Source of the DNA: Clostridiales bacterium
GTDB taxonomy: Bacteria > Bacillota > Clostridia > Christensenellales > Aristaeellaceae
NCBI GenBank assembly: GCA_004557905.1
Contig: SFFH01000030.1
Coordinates: 1-44,767, forward strand
DNA length: 44,767 bases
Direction: 5' to 3'
Below the pieces are notes generated by a model that was given only the letters and a program-made list of their open reading frames with translations, did not search any database and was not told where the DNA came from. Position numbers and translations under genes: made by a program. Position 1 is the first letter of the stretch. Each line of letters starts with the position of its first letter. Positions 13,789 through 22,768 of this stretch are shown piece after piece.

Positions 13789-14763
13789 ATGCTGCTGAGC
13801 GTAGTGATCCCGTTTTACCAGGTGGAGCAGTACATCGGGGACTGCCTGACCCTTGCGGCGCAGCTGCCGGAGCAGGACTGCGAGCTCCTGCTGGTGGACG
13901 ACTGCGGAGGCGACGGCTCGGCGGCGATTGCTAAGGACTTCTGCGCGCATCACGCGAACATGCGGGTGATCCGCCGGGAGAAAAACGGCGGCCTCTCGGC
14001 GGCGCGCAACACGGGCCTGGCTGAGGCATGCGGCGAGTACGTCTACTTTCTGGACAGCGATGATCTGCCGCGGCCGCAGGCGCTCTGGCAGCTCGTCCTC
14101 GCGGCGAAGGAGCAGGCGCTGGACGTGGCGAAGGCGCGCTTTTCCTACTTTGACGATGAGACGGGGGAGGAGATGCCCGGCCCGGCGATTGAAAAGACGG
14201 ACGCGATGCCCGGCGGCGCGCTGTTTGCAATGCAGTGCCGCGCGGGAGTATACGAGCCGATGGTGTGGCAGTGCGTCTACCGCCGGGCGTTCCTCGAGGA
14301 GAACGAACTGACGATGGCCGAGGGTCTGCTCTTTGAGGACGAGTTGTTCCAGGCGCCGGCGCTGCTTTGCGCGCGGCGCGCGGCGGCGTTTGAGATGGAT
14401 ATCCTGCGCTACCGCCAGCGCGCGGGGAGCATCATGGGGTCGTTTGCCAAATCGAGCCGCTGGTGCGAAAGCTATCTTGCGGTGTGCCGCAGGCTGTCCG
14501 CACTGGCAAAGACGCTGCCCGCGGGCGAGGCGAGGGCAGCGCTTTGCAGGCGCGTGGGGCAGATTGCGCTGAGCGTGGTCAAGAACATCCCGGCGTATCA
14601 TCTGCCGGAGACGGTCGCATCGGAGGCGATGGCCTTTGCCCGGGAACACCGGCGCGAGCTGTCCGGCTATGCCCTTGAAAGCGGGGATGCGCCGGTGGCG
14701 GCGCAGGGGCTGCTTCTGCGCCTTTCGCCCAAGGCGTTCATGAAGCTGTACACCCGCGTATAA
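13789..14763 (+). CDS. Glycosyltransferase family 2
   Basis: The 324-residue protein has the classical GT2 start (LLSVVIPFYQVEQYIGDCLT, LLLVDDCGGDGSAAIAKDF, GGLSAARNTGLAEACGEYVY) and the metal-binding motif FLDSDDLPRP. In the C-terminal half GLLFEDELFQAPALL carries the conserved ED pair. No membrane helix is apparent, so it should be cytosolic or peripheral. ATG 13789 follows a GGAGCGGAGGG site. It is transcribed away from the other two GT2 genes, with about 107 bases between the divergent starts, and together they form a small envelope-glycan island. Acceptor and sugar cannot be deduced. Confidence 0.9.
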   Translation: MLLSVVIPFYQVEQYIGDCLTLAAQLPEQDCELLLVDDCGGDGSAAIAKDFCAHHANMRVIRREKNGGLSAARNTGLAEACGEYVYFLDSDDLPRPQALWQLVLAAKEQALDVAKARFSYFDDETGEEMPGPAIEKTDAMPGGALFAMQCRAGVYEPMVWQCVYRRAFLEENELTMAEGLLFEDELFQAPALLCARRAAAFEMDILRYRQRAGSIMGSFAKSSRWCESYLAVCRRLSALAKTLPAGEARAALCRRVGQIALSVVKNIPAYHLPETVASEAMAFAREHRRELSGYALESGDAPVAAQGLLLRLSPKAFMKLYTRV

Positions 14764-14818
14764 ACCACGGCTTATCCCATTCATTCTATGCAAAAATAGG
14801 AGAATCTTCCTGTCAGCC

Positions 14819-14847
14819 TTGACATGTTTTTGCCGGTTGGCTATAAT
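14819..14847 (+). promoter_or_regulatory. Consensus sigma-A promoter of nifJ (PFOR)
   Basis: TTGACA (14819-14824) and TATAAT (14842-14847) with exactly 17 bases between them: a full-consensus promoter, fitting a highly expressed catabolic enzyme. The 100-base leader contains a 7-bp hairpin (14862-14868 with 14874-14880). Confidence 0.9.
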
Positions 14848-14952
14848 AGGAATGTCGAGAACTGTCTGTTATGCGGACAGCATGTATACGTCTGCCCATA
14901 GCCGGCTCTCACAAAAATGGTAATCCTGAATTAATATAGGGAGGTTATACCA

Positions 14953-17900
14953 ATGGCTGTTAAGAAAATGACCGTTGACGGCAATACTGCTGTCAGCCAT
15001 GTCGCGTATGCGTTCAGCGATGTGGCGGCGATCTACCCGATCACCCCGTCTTCCCCGATGGCGGAAGTTGCGGACGATTGGGCGGCGCATGACCGTATGA
15101 ACCTGTTCGGCCAGACCGTCCGCATCGCGGAGATGCAGAGCGAGGCCGGCGCGGCTGGTGCCGTTCACGGCTCTCTGAAGGCCGGCGCCCTGACCACGAC
15201 GTTCACCGCGTCCCAGGGCCTGCTGCTGATGATCCCGAATATGTACAAGATCGCCGGCGAGCTGCTCCCGTGCGTCTTCCATGTTTCCGCGCGCGCGCTG
15301 GCTTACCACGCGCTGTCCATCTTCGGCGATCACTCCGACGTCATGGCCTGCCGTCAGACCGGCTTTGCGATGCTCGCGTCCAACTCCGTGCAGGAGGCTG
15401 AGGACATGGCGCTCGTCGCCCACATCGCCACCCTGAAGAGCTCTGTGCCGTTCCTCCATTTCTTCGACGGCTTCCGTACCTCTCACGAGATTCAGAAGAT
15501 CGACGAGATTTCCTATGAGGACATCGCCAAGCTCATGCCGTGGGACAAGGTCGAGGCGTTCCGCGCCCGCGCGCTCAATCCGGAGCATCCGCATCTGGGC
15601 GGTACCGCGCAGAACCCGGATATCTACTTCCAGGGCCGTGAGGCGGCCAACAAGTACTACCTGGCCACCCCGGCGATCGTCGAGGAGGTCATGGAGGAGG
15701 TCGGCAAGCTGACCGGCCGTCCGCACAAGCCGTTTGACTACGTTGGCGCTCCGGATGCGGAGTACGTCATCGTCGCCATGGGCTCCGGCTGCGACGTCGC
15801 GACCGAGGCGATCAACAAGCTCGTCGCGATGGGCGAGAAGGTCGGCCTGGTGGCTGTGCACCTCTACCGTCCGTTCGACACCGCCCGCTTCGCGGCTGCG
15901 ATCCCGGCGACCTGCAAGAAGATCGCTGTGCTGGACCGCACCAAGGAATCCGGTTCCCTGGGCGAGCCGCTGTACCTCGACGTCGTGGCTGCGCTGGCTG
16001 AGGCCGGCAGGAGCATCGAGACCGTCGGCGGCCGTTACGGCCTGGGCTCCAAGGAGTTCACCCCGACCCATGTGAAGGCTGTCTTCGACAACCTGAAGAA
16101 GGACGCGCCGAAGAACCACTTCACCGTGGGCATCGTGGACGACGTGACGAACACCAGCCTCGAGGTTGGCGAGATCTTCAACGCCGCGCCGGAAGGCACC
16201 ATCGCCTGCAAGTTCTACGGCCTGGGCTCTGACGGCACCGTCGGCGCGAACAAGAACTCCATCAAGATCATCGGCGACCACACCGACATGTATGCGCAGG
16301 CGTACTTCGCCTACGACTCCAAGCCTGCGCTTCGGCAAGACCCCGATCCAGTCTCCGTACCAGATCGACGCGTCCGACTTCACCGCCTGCCACAAGAGCG
16401 CCTATGTCACCCAGTATGACATGGTGTCCTCCATCAAGGACGGCGGCACCTTCCTGCTCAACTGCGAGTGGAGCGACGAGGAGCTCGACGCGCAGCTGCC
16501 GGCAACCATGAAGCAGCTGATCGCGAAGAAGCACATCAAGTTCTACGCCATCGACGCCATCAAGCTGGCCGCCGAGGTGGGCATGGGCAACCGCATCAAC
16601 ACCATCATGCAGGCCGCGTTCTTCAAGCTGGCCGACGTCATCCCGTACGAGCAGGCTGACGAGTACATGAAGGCGTATGCGAAGAAGACCTACGGCAAGA
16701 AGGGCGACGCTGTCGTCAAGAAGAACTGGGACGCCATCGACATCGCGATCTCCGGCCTGCGCCAGGTGAACTACCCGGCCGAGTGGGCGAACGCGACCAC
16801 CGGCGCCGAGGCCATCAAGATCGAGGGCGGCGAGTACTACGACAAGTTCATCAAGCCGGTGCTCGCTCAGGAGGGCGACAAGCTGCCGGTCTCCGCGATT
16901 GAGGCGGACGGCACCTGCCCGACCGGCACCACCAAGTTCGAGAAGCGCGGCATCGCCGTGAACGTTCCGGAGTGGGACGTCACCAAGTGCGTGCAGTGCA
17001 ACATGTGCTCTCTGGTCTGCCCGCATGCCGCCATCCGTCCGTACATCGTGGACGAGGGCGTCGCGCCGGAGACCTTCGTGACCAAGAAGGCGCTGGGCAA
17101 GCAGTTCGCCGGCAAGCAGTATCGCATTCAGGTGTCTCCGCTGGATTGTACCGGCTGCGGCAACTGCGTGGATGTCTGCCTCGGCAAGTGCCTGACCATG
17201 AAGCCGCTCGCCACCCAGGCGAAGCAGGAAGCCAACTGGGAGTACGCGCAGACCATTCCGGAGGTCGACGAGACCATCCTCAACAAGGCCAACGTCAAGG
17301 AGTCCCAGTTCCTCAAGCCGCTGTTTGAGTTCTCCGGCGCCTGCGCGGGCTGCGGCGAGACCCCGTATGTCAAGCTCGTTACCCAGCTCTTCGGCGACCG
17401 CATGATGATCGCGAACGCGACCGGCTGCTCCTCCATCTACGGCGGCAGCGCCCCGACCGTTCCGTACACCACCAACGACAAGGGTCATGGCCCGGCGTGG
17501 GCGAACTCCCTGTTCGAGGACAACGCTGAGTTCGGCTTCGGCATGAACCTGGCGACCACCCAGCGCCGCGCGAAGCTGGCGGAGCTCGTCACCGAGCTGG
17601 CCAGCAAGCTCGAGGGCGATGAGAAGGCTGTCTGCGAGAACTGGCTGGCCACGATGATGGACGGCGAGAAGAGCAAGGCTTCCTCCGCTGCTCTGGCTGC
17701 GCTCGTTGAGGGCAAGGACTGCGACCTGTGCAAGCAGATTGCGTCCATGAAGGACATGATGGTCAAGAAGAGCCAGTGGATCTTCGGCGGCGACGGCTGG
17801 GCCTACGACATCGGCTACGGCGGCGTCGATCACGTCCTGGCGCAGGGCGAGGATGTCAACATCCTGGTTCTGGATACCGAGGTGTACTCCAACACCGGCG

Positions 17901-18406
17901 GACAGGCGTCCAAGTCCACCCCGACCGGCTCCATCGCCAAGTTCGCGGCGTCCGGCAAGAAGACCCGCAAGAAGGATCTGGGCATGATGGCCATGTCCTA
18001 CGGCTATGTGTACGTTGCGACCGTCGCCATGAGCGCGAACCCGGCGCAGCTGCTCAAGGCCATGACCGAGGCTGAGGCGTATCCGGGCCCGTCCCTGATC
18101 ATCGCCTATGCTCCGTGCATCAACCACGGCATCAACATGGCGCACTCCCAGATGGAGATCAAGCGTGCCGTCGCCTGTGGCTACTGGCCGCTGTACCGCT
18201 ACAACCCGTCTCTCGAGGCCGAGGGCAAGAACCCGCTGATCGTCGACTCCAAGGATCCGACCGAGTCCTATCAGGACTTCATCAAGTCCGAGGTGCGCTA
18301 TGCCTCCCTGGCCAAGCTCTTCCCGGGCAAGGCCGAGGAAGCCTTCGCGACCAACGAGGCCGACGCGAAGCGCCGTCTGGAGACCTACAAGAAGATGGCG
18401 CAGTAA
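14953..18406 (+). pseudogene. nifJ: Pyruvate:ferredoxin oxidoreductase, frameshifted by an internal deletion
   Basis: The intact enzyme oxidises pyruvate to acetyl-CoA and CO2 with ferredoxin. The first 457 residues (14953-16323) hold the N-terminal pyruvate-binding domain (AIYPITPSSPMAEVADDWAA) and transketolase-like domain II. The frame then changes: after DMYAQAYFAYDSK the sequence jumps to LRFGKTPIQS in the next frame (from 16325). The family normally has KSGGxTxSH between them, so about nine residues (26 nt) are missing at 16323/16324. The remainder (693 residues) has two 4Fe-4S motifs (CVQCNMCSLVCPHA, CTGCGNCVDVCLGKC) and the TPP domain (ACAGCGETPY, GDGWAYDIGYGG, EVYSNTGGQASKS). Translation as written would stop at 16419. 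Codon use is strongly biased throughout, so decay is recent or the lesion is a sequencing or assembly error. Confidence 0.93.
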
Positions 18407-18441
18407 TTGCCCGTCTCCAGGTCGCCTAACCGCATAACATT

Positions 18442-18484
18442 CGCCCCCTCTTCAAGGCGCTGCCTTGGAGCAGGGGGCGTTTTT
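18442..18484 (+). terminator. Terminator of nifJ
   Basis: CGCCCCCT (18442-18449) pairs with AGGGGGCG (18472-18479) around an inner hairpin (CAAGGC/GCCTTG), followed by a T5 run. Confidence 0.9.
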
Positions 18485-18513
18485 CCCAATCATAGACTGT
18501 GCATAGAAAATGC

Positions 18514-18542
18514 TTGCATCCCACCCGAGGAAACTTTATAAT
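18514..18542 (+). promoter_or_regulatory. Promoter of the SH3-repeat protein gene
   Basis: TTGCAT (18514-18519) and TATAAT (18537-18542), spacer 17. Confidence 0.75.
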
Positions 18543-18579
18543 AAGGATAACGTATAGTGGGTGTGAGGAGGGTCAGACC

Positions 18580-19989
18580 ATGGCCAAGAGACGCGAACAG
18601 CCGGAGAATCTCGAACAGACAAAACGGATCAGTCCCTATCAGCAGATCGACGAGGATTACGAGGACGACGATCAGCATGCGGTTGACAGCACGTATGACG
18701 ATGCCTATGCGGATGAGTACCACGGCGGATATGACGATGAGGAAGAGCAATCCGGGCAGAGCGGAGGCTTCTTCTCCTCAAGGATCGGGAGAATTGCCGT
18801 GCTCCTCATCGCGCTGCTGCTTCTCGTGCTTCTCGGCCTGGTGGCCATCCGGTTTCTGAGCAAGCCGGAGGAGAGCAAGCCGCTGCCCTCGGCGGTGAAC
18901 ACGCTTTCGCCTGCTGATCCGACGCCGACCCCTGCGCCGACCTCGGTTGTCTTTGCCCCGGTGATCGATGCGGGGGAAACGCCGGAACCGACCGAAGCGC
19001 CCACACAGCGGCCGACGGCGACGCCGACGAAGGTACCTGAGCCGACCGCGACGCCGCTGCCGATCATCCTGACGAACACGCCGACCCCGAGCCCGTCGCC
19101 AACGCCGACGCCCTCGCCGAGCCCGACGCTTGCGCCGACCAGCACGCCTGAGCCGACGCCCACGCCGCTGGCGGAAATCGGCAAGGGCAAGGTGAACCGC
19201 AGCGCAAACCTGCGCGCTAGCGCGTCCTCGAACGGCAAGGTGAAGCAGACCGTGAAGAAGGGCGAAGCCGTCACGATTCACGAGACCCTGCTCGACAAGA
19301 GCGGCAAGGTCTGGTACAACCTCACGATCGACGATCAGGCGGTGTCCGGCTGGATGCGCGATTATGTGGTCGATCTGGAGGACAAGCTCGCCAAGCCGAC
19401 CTACACGCCGAAGCCTGAAGCGACACCCGGCAAGGAAGCCCCGGCGGAGACGGCCGCACCGGAGACGGAAAATGAGGATGCTGCGCCCGAAGAGGACGTG
19501 ATCGCTGTCGGCAAAGCCAACCGCGATGCGAACATCCGCAAGAGCATGAACGGCACGGTGCTGGGCACCGTGAAAAAGGGAAAGACCGTCAGCGTCCACG
19601 AAGTGCTCAAGGACAAGAGCGGCAATGTCTGGTACAGGCTGAGCGTCGACGACAGCGATCAGACGGGGTACATGCGTGACTATGTCATCGATCTGAAGGA
19701 CGATGCAAAGCTCGAGGTGGTGACGAGCGTCGAAAAGGCGTCCGTCGGCACGGCGAAGACCAACCGCGCCGCCAACGTGCGCAGGACGCCCACGTCGGAC
19801 GGCAAGGTGGTCCGCCAGCTCAGCGAGGGCGTCAAGGTCTATATCACGGGCAAGTACAAGGATGCGCATGACCAGATCTGGTACCAGATTTCCACGGAGT
19901 CCGGCAATACCACGGGCTTCATGCGCGACTATGTGCTCGACAGCGTCAAGCTGGACGAGGGCGTGGAGACGCAGACCTACACCGAATAA
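18580..19989 (+). CDS. Membrane-anchored protein with three bacterial SH3 domains
   Basis: The 469-residue protein has a highly acidic cytosolic N-terminus (about residues 1-68), one membrane segment (about 69-90, IAVLLIALLLLVLLGLVAIR) and a long Pro/Thr linker of TPTPxP type (about 105-200). Three SH3b units follow, each opening with a similar strand: GKGKVNRSANLRASASSNGK, VGKANRDANIRKSMNGTVLG, TAKTNRAANVRRTPTSDGKV. Each closes with W(Y)xx..GxMRDYV. Such domains bind peptidoglycan or modulate envelope enzymes; no catalytic domain is present. ATG 18580 has GAGGAGGG eight bases upstream; the frame extends earlier without a ribosome site. The Pro/Thr linker probably spans the cell wall. Confidence 0.88.
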   Translation: MAKRREQPENLEQTKRISPYQQIDEDYEDDDQHAVDSTYDDAYADEYHGGYDDEEEQSGQSGGFFSSRIGRIAVLLIALLLLVLLGLVAIRFLSKPEESKPLPSAVNTLSPADPTPTPAPTSVVFAPVIDAGETPEPTEAPTQRPTATPTKVPEPTATPLPIILTNTPTPSPSPTPTPSPSPTLAPTSTPEPTPTPLAEIGKGKVNRSANLRASASSNGKVKQTVKKGEAVTIHETLLDKSGKVWYNLTIDDQAVSGWMRDYVVDLEDKLAKPTYTPKPEATPGKEAPAETAAPETENEDAAPEEDVIAVGKANRDANIRKSMNGTVLGTVKKGKTVSVHEVLKDKSGNVWYRLSVDDSDQTGYMRDYVIDLKDDAKLEVVTSVEKASVGTAKTNRAANVRRTPTSDGKVVRQLSEGVKVYITGKYKDAHDQIWYQISTESGNTTGFMRDYVLDSVKLDEGVETQTYTE

Positions 19990-20001
19990 CCGATTAAGCG
20001 A

Positions 20002-20031
20002 AAGGACCGGACGAATAGACGTCCGGTCCTT
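20002..20031. terminator. Hairpin between the convergent SH3-protein gene and murG
   Basis: An 11-bp perfect stem (20002-20012 with 20021-20031) separates the two 3' ends. Neither strand has a long T run, so it may act as a bidirectional terminator of moderate strength. Confidence 0.6.
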
Positions 20032-20048
20032 GATGATATCCAGATTTT

Positions 20049-21110
20049 TTACTGCTTCGCGTACTTGTGAATCTGCTCGAGCACGGCCTGCGTGCCGTTC
20101 GCGTCCTCCTGCGCGTTCAGACGCTGAATCAGCAGGTCTTTATCCTCCCAGAGCGCGTCGATCGCGGCGGGCAGGGACTCGGCGTTCATGTCCGCCTGAA
20201 TCATCACATGCGCCAGACCGCGCGCTTTGAGCGAGTTCGCGTTGAGCACCTGGTCGCCGCGGCCGCTGTGGTAGGGGATGAGCAGCGCAGGCTTGCGCAA
20301 GGCCAGCAGCTCGGAGAGCGAGTTCGAGCCTGCACGGGAGAGCACGATATCCGCGCAGGCAAACGCGTCCGGCAGGTCGTCCGAGAGGTACTCAAACTGC
20401 TTATAGCCCGGTGTGCCCTCAAGCCCGGCGTCCAGATTGCCCTTGCCGCAGACGTGCAGCACGTCGTACTTCTGCGTGAGCGCGGGCAGCGACTCGCGCA
20501 GCACCGCGTTGACCGTCTGCGCGCCCAGAGAGCCGCCGATCATCATCAGCACCGGCTTGCTGCCGTCAAAGCCGGCCAGCTGCAGGCCCTTCTCGCGCAC
20601 GCCGGAGAAGATCTGCGCGCGCAGCGGCGTGCCGGTCTGAACGCCCTTGTCGCCCAGCAGCTTCGCGCATTCCGGGAAGGTCGTGCAGACGGCCTTGGCA
20701 AAGGGCTTGCAGAGCTTGTTCGCCAGACCCGGCGTGATGTCGCTCTCGTGCATGACCACCGGCACGCGGCACATCGCCGCGCCGATGACGACGGGAACGC
20801 TCACAAAGCCGCCCTTGGAGAAGACGATGGACGGCTTCAGCTTGCGGATGATGCCAAAGCTCTGGAACATGCCGGCGATCACGCGGAACGGATCGGTGAA
20901 GTTCTTCAGATCAAAATACCGGCGCAGCTTGCCGGAGCTGACCGCGTGGTAGGTGACGCCCTGCATCGGCTCGATCAGGGAGCGCTCGATGCCGTTCTTT
21001 GTGCCAATGTAGTGGATCTCCCAGCCCTCCTCAAGCAGCAGGGGAATCAGCGCCTGATTGGGGGAAACATGGCCGGCCGTGCCGCCGCCGGTCAGAACAA
21101 TGCGCTTCAC
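20049..21110 (-). CDS. murG: UDP-N-acetylglucosamine--N-acetylmuramyl-(pentapeptide) pyrophosphoryl-undecaprenol GlcNAc transferase
   Basis: MurG adds GlcNAc to lipid I to make lipid II on the inner face of the membrane. The 353-residue GT-B protein has the N-terminal glycine loop (VLTGGGTAGHVSPNQALIPL), YIGTKNGIERSLIEP, the FSKGGFVSVPVVIGA motif with the HESD segment, and the C-terminal UDP-GlcNAc site (MIGGSLGAQTVN, SRAGSNSLSELLALRKPALL, PYHSGRGDQVLNA). The start is GTG 21110, with GAGGAGG eight bases upstream, giving the canonical MKRIVLTGGG N-terminus. Usually murG lies in the dcw cluster; here it is alone, between its own promoter and a hairpin. Confidence 0.96.
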   Translation of the reverse strand: MKRIVLTGGGTAGHVSPNQALIPLLLEEGWEIHYIGTKNGIERSLIEPMQGVTYHAVSSGKLRRYFDLKNFTDPFRVIAGMFQSFGIIRKLKPSIVFSKGGFVSVPVVIGAAMCRVPVVMHESDITPGLANKLCKPFAKAVCTTFPECAKLLGDKGVQTGTPLRAQIFSGVREKGLQLAGFDGSKPVLMMIGGSLGAQTVNAVLRESLPALTQKYDVLHVCGKGNLDAGLEGTPGYKQFEYLSDDLPDAFACADIVLSRAGSNSLSELLALRKPALLIPYHSGRGDQVLNANSLKARGLAHVMIQADMNAESLPAAIDALWEDKDLLIQRLNAQEDANGTQAVLEQIHKYAKQ

Positions 21111-21141
21111 AAAAAAGACCTCCTCGTTGGTCGTTTCTCCT

Positions 21142-21170
21142 ATTATACCAAGGGGAAAGAAACGGGTCAA
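21142..21170 (-). promoter_or_regulatory. Promoter of murG
   Basis: On the minus strand TTGACC (21165-21170) and TATAAT (21142-21147), spacer 17. Confidence 0.85.
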
Positions 21171-21311
21171 GCGTGACAACCCGGGGCGTGATTCTTTTTG
21201 CCGGAATCACAGAAAGTGGCCAAGGCCTCTGCGTTTGGACCGTGTAAAATTGTAGCAAACAGACAAAAATCTCTGAAACCGGAAAGTTATGATTCATTAT
21301 CGGGAGAGTTG

Positions 21312-21320
21312 TGATATAAT
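21312..21320 (+). promoter_or_regulatory. Extended -10 promoter of the PRPP synthetase gene
   Basis: TGATATAAT (21312-21320) is an extended -10 element; no good -35 at 17 bases. It lies 54 bases before the start codon. Confidence 0.55.
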
Positions 21321-21374
21321 AGAAAAGCGAGTGTCCATGTGAATGTTGAATAATCACTGAAGAAAGGGATTATT

Positions 21375-22565
21375 ATGAGCGAGAACATCAACACTGAAGC
21401 GTCCCAGAAGTTCCCGATGATGCCGGTTGCCCCGCTGGGCATCATCGCCATGCGCGGCTGCGAGGAGATGGGCAAGGCTGTTAACGATTACCTGACCAGG
21501 TGGCAGGTGGACAACAGTACCGACGAAAAGCTGCACAGCTTCTACGGCTCTGAAGCCAATGGCTTTTTGATCCGTGCGAACTGCCCGCGCTTTGGCACCG
21601 GCGAAGGCAAGGGGATGCTGCTGGATTCTGTGCGCGGTTATGATCTGTATATCATCTGCGACGTCGGCGCGTATCAGTGCACGTACAAGCTCTACGGCAG
21701 GGATGTGCCGATGACGCCGGACGAGCACTATGCTGATCTCAAGCGCATCATCGCGGCGGTCAGCGGGAAGGCAAAGCGCATCAACGTCATCATGCCGATG
21801 CTTTACGAGGGACGCCAGCATCGCCGCACTGCGCGTGAGTCCATGGATTGCGCGCTGATGCTTCAGGAGCTGGTTGCCATGGGCGTCGCCAACATCATCA
21901 CCTTTGACGCGCACGACCCGCGCGTTCAGAACGCGATCCCGCTCAACGGCTTTGAGAGCATCATGCCGACTTATCAGATGCTCAAGGCCATGTGCGCGAC
22001 CTATGACGACCTGAAGATCGACAAGGACCACATGATGGTCGTCTCCCCGGACGAGGGCGCGATTGGCCGCAATATCTATTACAGCTCCGCCATGGGCGTC
22101 AACCTGGGCATGTTCTATAAGCGTCGCGATTACACCCGCGTGGTGAACGGGCGCAACCCGATCGTCGCGCACGAGTACATGGGCGTCGACGTGGCGGGCA
22201 AGGACATCTTCGTCGCGGACGACATCATCGCTTCCGGCGATTCCATGCTCGATCTGGCGTATAACCTCAAGCAGCGCGGCGCCAAGCGCGTGTTTGCGGG
22301 CGCAACCTTCGCGTTCTTCACCAGCGGCCTGGATGCGTTCAACAAGGCGTATGAGGAGGGCATGATCGATCACGTCTTCGCGACCAATCTGACCTATGCC
22401 ACGCCGGAGCTGCTTCAGGCGCCGTGGTTCACCCAGGCGGACATGAGCAAGTATATGGCCTTTGTCATTGCCACGCTCAACCATGATCAGTCCCTGAGCT
22501 ACCTGCTGGACCCGTGGTCCCGGATTGAGAAGCTGCTGACCCGGTATCGCGCCAATCAGGAGTAA
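21375..22565 (+). CDS. prs: Ribose-phosphate pyrophosphokinase, long form
   Basis: The enzyme makes PRPP from ribose 5-phosphate and ATP for nucleotide, His and Trp synthesis. The PRPP-binding loop is DIFVADDIIASGDSMLD; the flexible catalytic region is YEGRQHRRTARESMDCALML; and FDAHDPRVQNAIPLNGFE matches the DLHAxQIQGFF-type segment. At 396 residues it is about 80 longer than the standard enzyme of roughly 315. It belongs to the longer variant found in many Clostridia, with an extended N-terminus and extra segments. The ribosome site AAAGGGA is about eight bases before ATG 21375. It is monocistronic, with its own terminator. Whether it is the only PRPP synthetase of the genome cannot be judged here. 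Confidence 0.88.
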   Translation: MSENINTEASQKFPMMPVAPLGIIAMRGCEEMGKAVNDYLTRWQVDNSTDEKLHSFYGSEANGFLIRANCPRFGTGEGKGMLLDSVRGYDLYIICDVGAYQCTYKLYGRDVPMTPDEHYADLKRIIAAVSGKAKRINVIMPMLYEGRQHRRTARESMDCALMLQELVAMGVANIITFDAHDPRVQNAIPLNGFESIMPTYQMLKAMCATYDDLKIDKDHMMVVSPDEGAIGRNIYYSSAMGVNLGMFYKRRDYTRVVNGRNPIVAHEYMGVDVAGKDIFVADDIIASGDSMLDLAYNLKQRGAKRVFAGATFAFFTSGLDAFNKAYEEGMIDHVFATNLTYATPELLQAPWFTQADMSKYMAFVIATLNHDQSLSYLLDPWSRIEKLLTRYRANQE

Positions 22566-22574
22566 TCTGAAAGT

Positions 22575-22606
22575 AAAAGACGGACGGAAATCCCGCCCGT
22601 CTTTTT
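22575..22606 (+). terminator. Terminator of the PRPP synthetase gene
   Basis: A 13-bp stem with one mismatch (22575-22587 with 22593-22605), loop AAATC and a T5 run. Confidence 0.88.
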
Positions 22607-22666
22607 GCTGCATAGGGAATTGCGTGAAAAACCGCGCGGCGGGCGCTAAGCAAGACAGTCTTTGCA

Positions 22667-22705
22667 AAGCTGTTCGGAAGTGTGAGGCGCGGCCCGCTTT
22701 TCTGT
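22667..22705. repeat. Dispersed intergenic repeat, copy 1
   Basis: AAGCTGTTCGGAAGTG (22667-22682), a variable GC-rich centre and CCGCTTTTCTGT (22694-22705). The same two blocks in the same order recur at 26633-26674. Confidence 0.65.
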
Positions 22706-22722
22706 GAAAAATGAGAGAAAGA

Positions 22723-22750
22723 GAAAAGCCCCCGCTGTGAAGCGGAGGCT
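22723..22750 (-). terminator. Terminator of the DUF3048 protein gene
   Basis: On the minus strand AGCCTCCGC and GCGGGGGCT pair around TTCACA, followed by TTTTCTC. Confidence 0.85.
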
Positions 22751-22768
22751 CTTTGCAGGTGCGGGGGA

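Noticed and set aside
16300..16340. Programmed frameshift in nifJ
   Set aside because: There is no slippery heptamer or stimulatory structure, and conserved residues are missing, which a ribosomal shift cannot restore.
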